This document shows positions 22,407 through 35,327 of a stretch of 64,000 nt of DNA, in pieces. The stretch is from Pseudopyrenochaeta lycopersici (taxonomy: Eukaryota; Ascomycota; Dothideomycetes; Pleosporales; Pseudopyrenochaetaceae), in the NCBI GenBank assembly GCA_003313425.1, contig NHZP01000067.1:62001-126000 (forward strand). Direction: 5' to 3'. Both the position numbers and the translations under genes were made by a program. The first letter of the stretch is position 1, and the number at the start of each line of letters is the position of its first letter. The notes below the pieces were generated by a model. The model was not told the origin of the DNA and did no database searches. It saw nothing but the letters and a program-made list of their open reading frames with translations.

Positions 22407-24202
22407 ATGAGCACAACTCAGAAAGACTTTGTTATGGATCCCCCGCAGACTAAGAATACCAATGTCGTCGATACTATGAATGAGTGTGCAGAGGATTTCG
22501 CGGTCGGGTCGCAGGAAGTCCCGGGTTACACCTTTCGAACCTTTTACCGGAGCGTGCTGCTCCAAATGGTGTTATTCGGAGCGTGAGTGTCACCTCTGAA
22601 GCTGCGAGTGGTATATTAATCATCGCACAGGCTGTCACTGGTCGGTCCGGCTATGTCTGATGCTATAACCAACCTAGGAGGAGGCGGGCTGTCTACACCA
22701 TGGCTGGCGAATCTTGCGAACTCGTTGAGTTACTCGTTCAGCTTCCTCAGTACCATCCTTGGAGGACCTATCATCAACAAAATTGGAATCAAGTGGGCTT
22801 GCTTGATTGCGGCTCTTGCTATGCCCCTACATGGATCTGCATACTATGTAAACGCTAGATTCCGCGTTGAGTGGTACCTCATAGCAGCCAATGTAAGTAC
22901 AAGCCGCATCCTTAGAAAAAAACCTTACTGATGTGGTTAGATTGTCAAAGGCACAGCAGCTGGCTTTCTTTACGTGGGTGAAACGACGGCTATGTTGTCT
23001 TACCCAAGGCCAGAAGACAGGGGATTCTACCTTGGTAGGCATTTAGGAATCATCTGTGAAATGATTACTCTACTAACAGATCGCAGGTATATGGTCTGCA
23101 ATGCGAAGCACTGGAAGCGTGATCGGTGGCGCAATCAACTTCTCCACGAACTCTGCCAGATCGTCGGGTGGAGGGATTGCGTGGTCGACATATCTGATCT
23201 TCGTTGCATTCGGTACGTCGAGACCAGTCGGCTTGATTACATTGTTTTTAACAGGTAATAGAATGTACTGGAGTCTTGTGGGCACTGTTACTGTCTAAAA
23301 CTGCCCGAGTGCGTCGTCGCGATGGCAGCAAAGTCCTTATGTCCGAGATGCACACATGGAAGCAAGAGTTCATTGCTTTGGGGAGGTACTTGCAGGATAC
23401 AAAAGTATGGGGTATCCTGTCTCTTCGCATTGAATAAGCTAACACTGTAACAGACTTGGCTTGTCTTCCTTCCCGCCTTCTACTCTTTCTTTTACGGAGG
23501 AACAATGGGCACCTATCTTTCGCTGCACTTTTCAGTCCGCGCACGCGCTCTTTCATCTCTTCTAGTCCGTAAGTATTGGCTGCTCGCACCATTATTCGTA
23601 TACTGACTGGTGTAGCGACCATCACCATTCCATCAGTGATCATATTCGGCAAGCTGCTGGACAGCCAACGTTGGTCGCAGCGGCGCCGCGCATGGGCTGC
23701 GTTCTTGGTGTGGATTGTGCCACAAATCGGTTGCTTTATCTGGGTCGCGATTGAGTACCATCATCTCGGCCGTCGGTCAGCTCTAGATTACCATTTGTGA
23801 GCTGTTTCACAGAGATTAGATATGACTGAGACTGACTTCAACAGGCAAACTGGCAGATGGAGCAAGGCGTACATGCCGTACCTCATCATCTTCGTGACTG
23901 GCTACTGGACCCAATTGACATTATACTGGGTCCTCAGCACATTTTCGAACGAGGTGGAGGTTGCTTCGCGGGCCGGAGGTGTATTCCGCGCATTTGAGGT
24001 CGCGGGCCAGGCAGTATCCTACGGTCTGAGCTCTTCACGCAGCATAGGCCCCGAGATCCCGCTCTATGTCAACTGCGCCGTGCTAGCTCTTGTTATCCCC
24101 AGCATGGTTCTATTGATCACTAGGGTGCCGAAGGCACCATTAAGTATCGACGTTACCGATCAGGATTGCACCGTGCTCGATGATACTCAAAAGGGAAAAT
24201 GA
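22407..24202 (+). CDS. UNC-93-like major facilitator transporter
   Basis: Eight exons (22407-22582, 22631-22892, 22941-23034, 23087-23212, 23262-23404, 23454-23568, 23616-23796, 23845-24202) with 47-52 bp introns join in frame to a 484-residue membrane protein. Family signs: RSVLLQMVLFGALSLVGPAMSDA before a GGGGLSTPW loop, LYVGETTAMLSYPRPEDRG (the MFS loop 2-3 region), a basic VRRRDGSK central loop and FYGGTMGTYLSLHFS. This matches fungal UNC-93/DUF895-type MFS proteins, usually 450-500 residues with 11-12 helices, so it appears complete. Start is the first ATG, 116 bp from the nearer cluster motif. Substrate unknown; the neighbours suggest uptake or efflux of an amine or amino-acid-like compound. 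The splice sites are inferred by eye but preserve frame at all seven junctions. Confidence 0.9.
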
Positions 24203-25229
24203 AAGTACGTGGATGTGCCAGCACGAGTTTAACATAAGAATAGCTTCTCTAAGGTGTCACTGTACATAGCAATCACAACGGCGTTGAAAAGATGTACCTC
24301 CTGTTTGGTTTTGAGGCGGGGCGAATGAGCTCGAACATGTACGTGGATAGTCGTTGCTCGGAGAGATTGACCAGGAGCGTAGCTAATCATTTGGCGTCAT
24401 TGCCCTATCTTTGACACCTCGTCAAGTCATACACTGCTGGGGCAGGTTCGGTGACCTGTGTCTTTATAATGGCCCTGTGAGGGATCTTTCACTACGCCCG
24501 GTCTTGCAACTTCGCGCTATAAGCAGTCAGCCAGCAGTGCAGGCTCGGGCAGCTGCCGTTGCTTGCTTGTGCGCACTGCGCCGTATGTTGACAAATTGCT
24601 TCTAAGGAAAAGTCGATTCTGTCTCTCGCTTCCACTGGAGTGAAGGACGACGGACAAGTCAATCACGCCTGAAACTCAGCGCAAGATACTGTACATCTTG
24701 AGAATTCACGAAAACCGGAGTGGGAGGAAGCCCTGGCCCAACCACGACAGACTGAAGATCCACTCGCCTGCAGGATCAACGTTTGCCCCCACACTCAGAA
24801 GCTGACATTGTGCCCTGCTTCGTGTTTCTCATTATCAAGGTATACACACTCAGGCCGAGAAGTCCGAAAGTACAATCCACTTCACTGATCCAATTACTCG
24901 TTGAATAGATGGCATTATAAGCGACCAAGACCGCAAATATTGACGATGGCATACATGATACATTTGATCACGAATTGCTATGATCACTGCAGACATGCGA
25001 CAATGGCGAAGCTGGCAGTAGACGAATGATCAACAAGGAGGGTGTTCGGCAAGGCCTACATGAAAGACACATACAGATTATCGAAGTCGCTGATACGTTT
25101 AAACCTGGACTCTCTCACGGGTGCGGACGGTTCATCGCTTAGCGGGGCCCTCAGGAAGACGACTAAGTTACACAATCATTAGGGTCCTAGTTAGTCTGAA
25201 TCTATTGATCATGGAAGAGATTACCAATT
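24203..25229. other. Intergenic, no gene seen
   Basis: About 1 kb of normal-GC host DNA between the MFS stop and the hAT insertion. No long frame with fungal splice sites or recognisable motif. One chance-type CCCGGTC lies at 24497-24503. Confidence 0.6.
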
Positions 25230-28200
25230 GGGCCTCTGCAGTGTTTTCAATGGGCGGTCAGACTGGACTGGACTGATTGAACGGACTGATTAAGTAAGCA
25301 GTCCGTCCGTTCAGATCTATAGAGCAGTCCGTCCGTTCAGCATATTGTCTGGACGGCCCGTATGGACGGTTGAACTGGATTCGTGTGGTGGAAGAGCTAC
25401 GCATGGGCCATCTGACGTACTAAATGCCATCCAATGGGCGCAGGATAATGTAAATCTTTGCCGAAAAGCGTGCATCCGCTGCAGAGTCCACAAGTCTCGC
25501 GCGCGTCACGGTCTTTTACGAACAATATTCTTAACTCTGTATATATCGCCACTCCGCAATGAGTCTGACGCGGTATATTCGTTACACGGGTAATTTTCCG
25601 CCCTCTACACCATCGAATTGAGCTTCCGCTGCCTCTACGCCCGTACTGAGCTATGCGACGACGCCGCTAACTAACCCGGGTACTGTTGGTGTCGAAGATG
25701 ATGGATTAATTTCTATAGGCTGTACGCTACCTGAAGGTTTTAAATAATATATAGCTTACTGTTTTAAGCTTAATTGGCACTGTGTATACCTTGTAGATAG
25801 TTAAGTTCGCGGTAGTGGATTCCGCCTTAAGGAAAAACGCGTCTTACATAGATCTACAGGCTCTATTAGATATCTAGAAATACGGTGTGGACATACTTAA
25901 CAACCGTGGACGTAGAATATGGGTTTTCCAACGCTGCTATCTAGGGAGGCAACGCCTAGATGCATATATATATATATATATATATAACGGCACAACGGCA
26001 ATCTAGTGGTACCTGAATAGAGAGCATAATATTGAGATTGGTTAGTATAAGCTAAACGGAAAGAGCGCTATGCTGTTAAGGCCTGCAAATCTATGGGACG
26101 TAGCTTGTTTAGCCACCGCCTCTGTTGCTCTGTTATGGCATTTTAACGAATTTAAATATAAGATAAAGTATGTAGATTAGTTAATAACTTAAGATATCTC
26201 TTTCTACTAAGCCGTCCACGTGGAAACTTGCGATATTCTCGCCTATCTAGATTACGAGATCTAACGACTTCTTCCTTAGTTAGAAAGTACGTTAAGCTCG
26301 TAGATTAAGTAAGCGTACGATATACGATACGCCGACATTAAGGATTTCCTCCTCTCTGCAAAGAGCAAGCTTACTATTAGCTGCGGAATCTGGACATTAA
26401 TAAACGGTCTATCTTTACTAAGAGTAGTGGCCCATCCGCTCAGTACGTTAAATTTACTCCTTTTCTCATCGTATATACTAATCTACGTGTCCAGCAGGCA
26501 AGGACTCGAAGCACGAAACTGCGCTTATTGGCCTTCCTCAAATCCACAGCTCTTATAGTAGCGAAAATATTGCACATGTCCTAGCCTTGGTAATTAAAAA
26601 GTACGACATTTATGATAGATAACGTGAAGAGCAATGAAATTGAGGCCTTTTTTAAGCCTCTTAACGAATAAAATATATGGCTTGACAAGAAAGTGCGTTT
26701 ACGCTGTATCGGCCACATTGTTAATCTAGTTGTTAAGGCTCTACTTTCCGGAAGGGAACATCTAAACTTGAGCGTCGACTGCTTGCGCCAGCGACATTAA
26801 GTAATTCGATCTTATGCGTGAAAAGGGCGTCGTTAGTCGAATACATAATATTGTGCGATAGCTTCTTCGCTCTGATCAACGCCTATAGTAGCTAGCTGCG
26901 TTATAACTAGAGTGTAAGGAAGAAGATAACCTCTAAGAGTATTAGCATCTTACTCTTATTAAAGACAGTAGTATTTAGTAGAATTTAATATATTATATAA
27001 TAAAACGCTTTCTCTAGATTTAGCTAGTAGTTAAGCTTTTCCTCCTTTAGTATAAGTATGAGACTAGTAATAGCTATAATCTTAAGGATGACGAGATTTC
27101 TCTCTAAGACTAGAAGGACCTTAAGGACTACGTTAAGCTGCTTAAGCGCTTTAAGCGAGCAACTAAGCAGCTTAAAGGAAACGCTGATAACTGTACTAAG
27201 TATAGAAGAAGTAGCGATAGCGTTATAAACTGTTAGTTTGGTGCGCTCTAGTAAGCTGTAGATGAACTAGATTACCTCTGGACTACGCTTAAGTCGTTTA
27301 AATTAACACTTAATAAGCACTAGCACTATCTTAGGGACGGTATCGCTATAGCTATCCAGAAGCTAGCTAAATACTTTGAACGTATGGATGTTAAGAGTCT
27401 ATACTACTTTGCCGCGCTTACTATACACCCAGTAAAGAGACGTACTTAGTTTAATTAAAAGTGGAAAAAGTATCCCGCCTGGGTGCACGACGCTATACGG
27501 TTTACTAGAGATCTATACGAATAATACGCAGAATTTCCCTAAGAGGATTCTGAGTAGCTAGCGGACGTTAGACGCGTACTGAGTTAACTGCGTGAAAATA
27601 TGGATTCCGAAGATGAGGACTATCTGCGCTATCAAGAGCTTTCGACACCTGCATCTAACCGCTGTCGGAAGCGTAGAAAAGTGATGGACGAGCTTGATCG
27701 ATTCTTTGAAGAAGACCCTATTACACTCGACCTCTGTCTAGATCCACTTGCTTGGTGACTTTCCGATCACGCTACGGTTACTTTACCATCCTCCCGAAGC
27801 TAGCACCCGCTTGCAACAAAAACGCCCACTCACAAACGCGAGTTCCTCACCTAAACTAGCGGATCTTCGCAGACCACCAAACTTGCCCGCTCTTTAGCAG
27901 TAGTACCACTACAGCAACGTAAAGCTAGAGACTACTTAAACTAAGAGAAAGTAGAATACGTGTTTCTATATATTTCTATCGTAGTTGGTTTTAAGAAAAA
28001 CTTATAGATCTTGTATTGTAGTGCATCAAAGTAAGAAGCTTTAGGAGTGTGCGTTTTTCTTGCGAGCGGGTGGCTAGCTATGGATGTTTTTACGATGCCG
28101 ACAATGAGCTCTGAGTGTGAACGCGTATTCAGTCAAACTAAGAAAGTGGTTACCGACGAGAGAAACCGCCTTAAAGCAGACACCATTAAAGCGCCGGAGT

Positions 28201-28524
28201 GTTAGAAGCACTGGCTACGCAAAGGACTCCTCTCACACTGTCGTCAGCTTCCGGCGACAATATACTACGGCAAAGGCCAGTAATACTATATCGGTATACA
28301 GGTGGATTTTCAACAGTAATACTAGCAGCTAACAGCAGATTACACGGTATACAGCGAAGGTTAACACCACAATTAGGAAACTGTCCAGGGTCTTGGCAGT
28401 CTGATCGCTCGTCCACCGTTTACAGGTTGAATATAACCGTTCGTCCGTTCAATTTTTGAGCAGTCCGTCCGTTCAGAGGGTGCGAACGGTGGACGAGCAG
28501 ACCGTTGGAAACACTGGGGCCTCT
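25230..28524 (+). mobile_element. hAT-family DNA transposon with 8-bp target duplication
   Basis: The element (about 25238-28516) has short terminal inverted repeats, CAGTGTTTTCAATGG at 25239 and the inverse of CAGTGTTTCCAACGG ending at 28516, bracketed by GGGCCTCT at 25230-25237 and 28517-28524. The left end has one extra G. Subterminal copies of CAGTCCGTCCGTTCAG occur at about 25304, 25325 and 28461, with a hairpin pair GCTCGTCCACCGTT / AACGGTGGACGAGC near 28407 and 28485. These are hAT hallmarks. It lies between the MFS gene and the aminotransferase gene and breaks neither. Confidence 0.88.
25640..28215 (+). pseudogene. hAT transposase, degraded
   Basis: Around 28100-28210 the plus strand reads MSSECERVFSQTKKVVTDER then NRLKADTIKAPE, the C-terminal dimerisation region of hAT transposases. 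Upstream, about 26390-26460, a segment resembling the WTS..N..L.GVVAH core motif is visible. In between, TAG/TAA codons are frequent, so the protein is not made. Moderately RIP-mutated, with a (TA)n run near 25965-25985. Confidence 0.75.
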
Positions 28525-28897
28525 AAATGCGTCAAGGTCCATTCAAAAGTATGGCGCGATGATGAGGATCTTGCTTGGATGATTTAGTACTATGGCGAAG
28601 TTGTATCCTGGCCTCGTTTCTCTCAAAGTCAACGCGTATGCTTCTAAAGGGGTTTGTTCCAACAATGACTAGAGGTTTCTGCATGTATTGGAAACTAGGC
28701 CTTTGTCAGTTGGCTCATTTCTCAAGCTCCTCATGCTCTGCTAGCACAAGCTATTCGAGTCGAGTCAACATTCTTAGCAGGGTGGAGCCGGCCGGACGAG
28801 GCCTTGTACGGACGACGCTGGGCTCATATCCTCCAAAAAAAAACTGTAGAAAAACCATGACTCATTAAATCGGCCGCCCGGTCTGTGATTTTCGTCT
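28525..28897. other. Intergenic, no gene seen
   Basis: Host-like DNA between the hAT insertion and the 3' end of the aminotransferase gene. Contains a single CCCGGTC (28877-28883) but no coding signal. Confidence 0.5.
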
Positions 28898-30507
28898 CTA
28901 CTGCCTTCTTAGGACCATACACGATTTTTCCACAATATCAAGCAGCGTGGGCACTAGATCATTGGTGAACACCAACATCGGCCGAAACCTCACTGTTGAC
29001 TGTCCGCATGTGCCAACAATTACTCCCATGCTTTGCATCGCCCTCATAAACCTCCCTGCATCAACTGTATCGAAGGCGATATACGTTCCCATATCCTTCC
29101 CACGCAAGTTTTGTATGAGCGAAGGATACTGAAGCGCCAGTGCGTCCAAGCCCGCGAAGAGAGCCTTGCCTACCTTCTGGCACTGGCCTACCAAGTTGCG
29201 AGATATGATCTCCTCGATCACTGCACCACTGAACAGTACTCTTGCCGGGTCGCCCATCCAGGTGTTGAATTGACGATATGGTTTGTCGGGAACGAGCATC
29301 TCGTTGCCGAAGAAATAGCCAGCAGTCTGTGCCTTCTTCGAAAAAGTGACAATGTCCGGGGGCGAGCTCAATTTCCAATGATCGTGTGCCCAGAAGGAAC
29401 CAGTGGCCCCAAAACCTAGAGAAAATAATTGCATTAGCAAGATGAGTTAACGACTCTATCGAGGTATCTCAAACACACCAGTCTGTACCTCATCCACAAT
29501 CAACATGACGCTGTGTTTTTGAGTGATGTCTCGTAGACCCTGGAAAAACGAAGCGGAAGCATAATTATCTCCGCCTTCGCTCTGGATTGGCTCGACGATA
29601 ACGGCAGCAACTGGTACGATCCTACGCCAATGTGTTAATCGGAAGCTCCGATTCCATTAATGACAAGAGAACAGCGTACCACGAAGTCATAAGCTCCTCA
29701 ACTTGAGCAAGACAGCGGGCTTCTTCCTTCTTATTCTCGGCGCGGAAATCCTTCAGCGGATATTTCAGCTGGGGGAAGTCGGCTTGTGGCCAGTTGAAAG
29801 CTGGGATATCAAGCTTGTGCACAATTCTTGAGCGTGTGGCGGACAAGCTTCCAAACCCCCGGCCATGAAAGGAGTTGCGAAAACTTAGGACGGAAAGCTG
29901 GGGGGATCCTGGTGCCATGTTGTTCATGCAAGATTCTATGTCTTCTGGACCCCATGCAACACCTTCACCGCGCTTGTGCCTCTGGTAAATCATAAAGGCT
30001 GCCTTGAAGGCAAGTTCATTTGCTTCGGATCCAGACTGAGCCGTGAAGACTCGATCAAGTCCTGACGGTGCTACTCTCAGGAGGCCTGAAGACAAGACAT
30101 CCATCCAGTCCTTCGAGGGGAAATTTCCAATTGCAGGTCGGTTGACAAGAGCCGAGATCATTTCATCTGACCTGGCCATCTTCATCAGAGAGGCATTGTT
30201 GTACCCGACCGCCACGGATGCGATCTGGGCGTATCTATGTGCACACGGTCAGTTATCTATATCCCAAGTGAGTTCCAAACCGGACGTCTTACACATCCAA
30301 ATATTCATTTCCATCAACATCGACGATACTGTCATGCTCAGGTTAGCAAGCATACCGGATATTGGCTGGATTATCTCACTAGTTGTCGTGACTGCGATCA
30401 TAGTCAATGACCAGCCGGGTGGCTCTTGCATCAAAGACCAGGTTGAGTTTAGCGATCATGGCTACCGAGGCGGGTCCTGGGCCCCCTGGGCTTTCGAGGA
30501 GAGGCAT
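28898..30507 (-). CDS. 4-aminobutyrate aminotransferase (class III, PLP)
   Basis: Five exons (30507-30380, 30328-30293, 30234-29680, 29621-29479, 29415-28898; introns 51-63 bp) give a 459-residue protein. GABA transaminase moves the amino group of GABA to 2-oxoglutarate, giving succinate semialdehyde. Motifs: [20 protein letters not shown] near the N-terminus, [14 protein letters not shown] (phosphate-binding loop), [38 protein letters not shown] (PLP aspartate), [10 protein letters not shown] with the Schiff-base Lys at K314 or K315, and [11 protein letters not shown]. Length matches yeast UGA1-type enzymes (about 470). The ATG is the first in frame after an upstream stop. No mitochondrial leader is evident. 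Divergent from FAD oxidase 1 over a 353-bp shared promoter. A related omega-aminotransferase such as beta-alanine transaminase is the alternative. Confidence 0.92.
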
Positions 30508-30860
30508 GACGGGTGGGTGAAAGGGGCCGGATCACGTGGGAGACTCTTGATTTAGTGTTATCTGGCGCGAGATGAAATCGAAGAACCCTACGAAATTCGA
30601 TAGTGCTATCACTGAAGCACGACCGTTCTTTTGAAATGCATTCGCTGTCCACACGATAGATCGGACCGCTGCACCGGCTTCCACTTGCTTCGCAGCAAAC
30701 TCGACCGAATCCTTGCCGGAGACCGGCCCGGACCGCAAATCCTAGAGGGGTACCGCCTCGCGCATTCGCTCCAAGTCGAAAATTGAAATCACTAGGGCCT
30801 CACACGACACCTGTTCGACTAAAGACTTGCGACTTTGCGGTTTTGGAAATATTCACTAAT
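30508..30860. promoter_or_regulatory. Bidirectional promoter, aminotransferase / FAD oxidase 1
   Basis: Contains GACCGGCCCGGAC at 30721-30733, the cluster palindrome with one mismatch, preceded by another CCGG, 128 bp upstream of the FAD oxidase ATG and 214 bp from the aminotransferase ATG. A GATA-type site (AGATAAC on the minus strand) lies at 30557-30563. Confidence 0.55.
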
Positions 30861-32478
30861 ATGTCTTCCTCTGGTCACGGTGCCAATAAGTTTCCGGCGG
30901 CGGACGCTGTTCCCTCTTATTGGAGAAAACAAGTCAGGCCAATCGACAACCATCGCAGCACCAAAGATCTTGACACGCGCGCTGACATTGTGATTATTGG
31001 CGCAGGATATGTTGGAGCATCGATCGTGCATCACTTGATCGAGGAGAGTGTGCGCTGCGACCGCCCAATTCCATCGATACTCATCCTCGAGGCTCGTGAG
31101 GCTTGCTCTGGCGCCACCGGACGTAACGGTACGTGGTAAATGTCCATGTGACGCGAGCACGATTCTCCATATGCTGACTTTGAACCCCCAGGCGGTCATT
31201 TGAAGCCCGATCCATTGTTTAGAGCGGCCAGCGTGCTCGAGACGTATGGGAAAGTGGTCGCGGAACATGTGGCTTCATTCGAGGCCCGTCAGGTCGACGC
31301 AATCAAGGATCTAGTCCAGCGTGAACATGTCGACTGTGACTTTGAAGAAACCAGGGTCACAGATGTCTGTTTGTACAAAGCAGGTCGAGATAAAATCAAA
31401 GCCGACCTTGCGAAACTCGCCAAAGCAGACATCTCCACAGCGAGGGAGATAGAGTATAGTTCAGATAGCGAAGCTGAAGAGGTATGTACCCATTGAAGGC
31501 GAAATCTCCACAGTTCTCTTCGCACTCTTTTCCTCCCTTTCCAATAGCTGACTATATCCACAGGTGTCTGGCGTTCGGGGGGCAATGTCTTGCCTTACAT
31601 ACAATGCCGCCCGTCTGTGGCCGTACCGACTTGTGACGCATCTGCTGGAAAAAGCGGTATCCCTAGGAGTTGACTTGCAGACATATACGCCTGTCACAAA
31701 CGTCTCAGCAGCAGACGCGGGCTCAAAAGGTCCCCGTTGGCTTGTCAATACACCACGCGGCTCGGTCAAGACTGATATCGTTGTTTATGCTACTAATGGT
31801 TACACTTCTGCCCTGGTACCGGAGATGAAAGACAAAATCGTCCCAGTGAAAGGCATAGTTGCGCGGCTGGTGGGCGCGAATGCACCGAAATTGACCAATA
31901 GTTATATGATGCGGTTCTCAGACTACGAGTACGACTACATGATCCCTCGGCCAGACGGCAGTATCATCCTGGGGGGTGGAAAGCGAGACTACTACAAGAA
32001 CTTGAACGAATGGTTCGACGTGTCTGACGACAGCAAGCTGATAGATAGTGCGCAATGTTACTTTGACGGATATATGCAACGACATTTCTATGGGTGGGAG
32101 AACAGTGGTTTCCGCACGGAAGACATCTGGACCGGCAGTAAGTGTCATATTAACAAATCAGCGCACTGAATGATCCGAACTGACTCGTCCCCCTTGCTAG
32201 TTATGGGTTACTCTAATGACGGGTTTCCTTATGTTGGGCCAGCTTGCGGCAGACCCGGTCAATACATGTGCGCGGGATTCAGCGGGCATGGCATGCCGCA
32301 AATTTTCTTCTCTGCAAAAGCTGTCGCTTCTATGATTATTACGGGTGACACAGAGAAGGTGGACCTGCCTGTACCATACCGTATCTCTCGGATCAGGTGG
32401 TATCAGCCAAAAGAGCATGTGTCTCTGAAGTTGTGGCAACAGGTTTCAGAAAGCCAACCTGCTCGGGCAATGTTGTGA
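30861..32478 (+). CDS. FAD-dependent oxidoreductase, DAO family (1)
   Basis: Four exons (30861-31128, 31192-31481, 31564-32137, 32201-32478) give 469 residues. The N-terminal dinucleotide fold is DIVIIGAGYVGASIVHHL (G47, G49, G52), followed by an acidic ILEAREACSGATGRNGGHLKP segment that binds FAD in this family. A mid-protein LWPYRLVTHLLEKAV and C-terminal MGYSNDGFPYVGP and GFSGHGMPQIFFS complete the DAO fold. Members oxidise amines or amino acids to imines/aldehydes with release of peroxide; bacterial gamma-glutamylputrescine oxidase PuuB belongs to the broader family. Paired head-to-head with the GABA aminotransferase, so the product may feed into it. A paralogue (51.2-54.2 kb block) shares architecture. 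Substrate not predictable. Confidence 0.9.
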
Positions 32479-32644
32479 ACAAGGACGTGCGCGACGGACT
32501 TGACGACTAGAAGTAACGCATTTGGGCGTAGACGGCGTAATATTGCAATTTACATGTTCATCAATGGGCACGTATCCTCTGCTTGCGTAAAGAAATAACA
32601 TCCGTCAATCATCATACGTACGCAATTTCGGCTTGCGCAGAATA
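32479..32644. other. Short convergent intergenic region
   Basis: 166 bp between the stop codons of FAD oxidase 1 (+) and the regulator gene (-). It probably holds both 3' ends. Confidence 0.5.
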
Positions 32645-35327
32645 TTACTTCGGCATCCACAAAAGATTTTCAAACAATTCCCTCTCTGGGTTGCCGTGTT
32701 CGTTAAAGTCTGGCGTAAAGAAAGCCGCGTTTCCACCCGAGTTTAGTAAATTAAAATCAAAAGGATAAATATCAATGGATAGATCGTTTGGCATGCTGGT
32801 TACTGCTGGATCATTTCTGTTTGGTCCCGCCTGTGGACCAGGCTCTCGGGTTTGCGCCTTCGCTCCTTGTCCATCTTCATTGTTGTATGTCGAGGGTCCA
32901 GCACGAGAATTTGCGGAGCCTCCCAATTTCGTGTACCAGTTGACAAAACCTTCGTAACCCTCTTCCGCCGAGTCTTTCGCTCCTCTAACTGTGGGTTGGT
33001 TGGGTATTGGATCGAATACGTGAAGTCGATGCAACGCCGCCTCCAGTGTCTCAAGAAGACAGACTTCTGAACGCGCCGAATCACCCACCGAAGCCATTTC
33101 TCTGATCGCATCAAGGCCTCTTTGTAAGGTGCCCGAGAACTCGTTCGTACGGTAACAGGTGCTGTAAGCAATCAAGACCAGCAGGGACGCGCGACAGGAA
33201 CTGTATTCGGTATAGGACGACTTTGCGAGGCCCATGCCCCCCGTCTGCATGAAATGACAGATGCCAATAACCTCCTTCGCAGCCGCGACACAGTCTTGAA
33301 CCAAGAAATCCCACTGCACGTGCGACTCGGCTGCTTTTGTTCGTGGTGCTTCGGAAGGTTCCGGTGCAACATTACCCGCACGCACTTGACGGTGGGCCAG
33401 GATGAATAGTCGCCCAATGAACATGTGTAACAGACAGCACTCCAATCGACAATGCATCTCCGCGCGGGATCTCGGTTGCACTACTTGGTTTGGCATGGAT
33501 GCTGATAGCGCATCGCCGCGAGGAGGCGACCACTGTCCTCGCAGATTCGTCTTCATGAGCTTGATACGGTTCAAAATCGTCCCAACCGCAGACCTTTCGC
33601 ATGTTCGAAGACGTGATCTGGCAGAACATGGTCAGTCGATCGTTTCCCACTTCTGTCCTTGATTTGGGAAGTCTAAGTCTGAACTCACATTTCGTGGAGG
33701 AATGCTTCAGCTTGGCCTGTCAGATTGATTGATTCCAGCAGACCGGAGGGATTGAAAGAGTCATCATTCATATCGTTTGCATCATGGCTTCGCGGTATAT
33801 CTGCATCGATGTCGGAACGTACGATGGATGTCGGACGGCCATGGTATATACCGATCTTTCTGGTTTTTCATATCTATGAGCAGAAGGATCGGGATGGTGT
33901 CGGAAAGCTAGAAACGAACCTTTCCATACAGTATGCTGTCCACCAAATGCGACGCCTGATCTCTTTGGTGCTCGCATCGAAAATACTGCGAGAGACTTTT
34001 CGATGCATGCCATTTTGTATGGCTACCTTGATGGCCAGATTTAGATAGATGTAACTCAGTCCGGAGGCATCAATAGGTAAGCAATAGAGGCCAAGAAGTA
34101 GGAAAACCTGAACGCTGAGCAGTGAGCCAGAGTGAATGACTTCCGAAAGGAGTTTTGCCACTTGACGGTAAAAGGTGGATCCAATATCGAGCTCCCAGCT
34201 ACTCTGGGTATTGGAGCTTACTGAAACGTCAGTACTACGTCTACTGTGCTTTTCAGGAGATTCCAAGTGGACATATTGGGTTCCGACCGCGAGCACCATC
34301 AGCACTACGCATGCTGCGGTAACGTCTTGTGAGCGTAGTCCGGTCGCATTGTTGTATATCTGGTCCAGAATGCCGTCAAGCCAGCGGCGGTCTACATAGT
34401 AGTAGAAACTTGTGGCATGCTTGAAGAAGACATGGATCAAAAAAGCGGCTACCGGACGGGGCGGAAGAATGGCAACGATGTCCGAGATGGAAGTCGAGCC
34501 CGGGTCTGCCGCGCCGACGCGGATGAAGTCTGGCACTCGGTTGACATTCTCCAAGCTCTAAGCGACAAGGTGAGCACACACACACACACACATCAACAGA
34601 TTAGGATATGCACACACGACCAGGGCTGCGGATAGTTGCGTACCGGCACATTAGATCTGGCCATGAGTTCATCTATATTGCGTTTGATGTGCATGGAAAA
34701 GTTCCAGTGAGAGAACTCGCCCGAGTAATCTGCCGCGAGATAGAAGATCTTGTTAGTGTGGCGGCTGGTGGTGAAAGGTCGAAGGAGAACGTACGAACTG
34801 TAGTGTCGTCTACGGAGTCGATGGTGCAATCCTCGTCTTCAATCCCAGGGCTGTCGGAGGGTTGCGCATGCGCGGGCGGCTCGAGCGACTCGACGGTCGT
34901 CTCGTTCTGGTCGGGCCGTGGAGTGTGTGAGGACAGGGAGTCGCACGTGCGTCGCAGAGAGTCGATGTCCAGAGCGAGATCGGGGAAATGGTGTTTGAGG
35001 ATAAATCCCATGTATCGCAAGCGGTCCATGAGCTCCTTGCACGAGCCGGCAAAGTCGGGCGCTCGCTTGTCCACCGTAGCAGGTAGAGCGTTGAATTCAC
35101 ATGGCCGGCGTAAATGGCGACAGCGCCTGCATGGTACTCCGTCCTCGCATTTCTCCTTGAGGCGGCGACACTCAGCACAGCTACGCGACGGATGTCAGTG
35201 AGGATTCTGTCTCGTATGCTTAGCCAAGACACTGGTGGGCAGTGCTGTCTTACGCGCGAACCGCTCGCTGGCGCTCTTCCGCCGCTAAACAGCGCTTCTT
35301 GGTGGGCCTTGGGTGCTCGACGTCCAT
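32645..35327 (-). CDS. Zn2Cys6 transcription factor with fungal_trans domain
   Basis: Six exons (35327-35254, 35180-34795, 34729-34644, 34557-33920, 33859-33689, 33617-32645) give 775 residues. The binuclear zinc cluster is C26-X2-C29-X6-C36-X5-C42-X2-C45-X6-C52, preceded by a basic TKKR stretch. A coiled region and acidic Ser/Asp/Glu stretch follow, then HYSGEFSHWNFSM (about 153-166) and a fungal_trans core ending in RRRIWWTAYCMERKIGIYHGRPTSI (about 380-405). The C-terminus is Asn/Gly/Pro-rich and acidic. The exon 2/3 and 4/5 junctions were chosen because they restore these conserved motifs. Intron 3 contains a (CA)n run. Divergent from the ALDH gene; a cluster palindrome lies nearly midway between them. 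Best candidate for the regulator of all genes carrying that motif. Confidence 0.9.

Noticed and set aside
28117..28459. Short overlapping frames at the hAT right end
   Set aside because: They cover the transposase C-terminus and terminal repeats in wrong frames.
30532..30738. Minus-strand open frame in the aminotransferase/FAD oxidase promoter
   Set aside because: No ATG context with family similarity, runs into a stop before the aminotransferase start, and covers the regulatory motif. Taken as chance.
34608..35201. 197-codon plus-strand frame over the regulator gene
   Set aside because: Opposite strand of the Zn2Cys6 exons. The minus-strand protein has the zinc cluster and conserved motifs, so this is a shadow.
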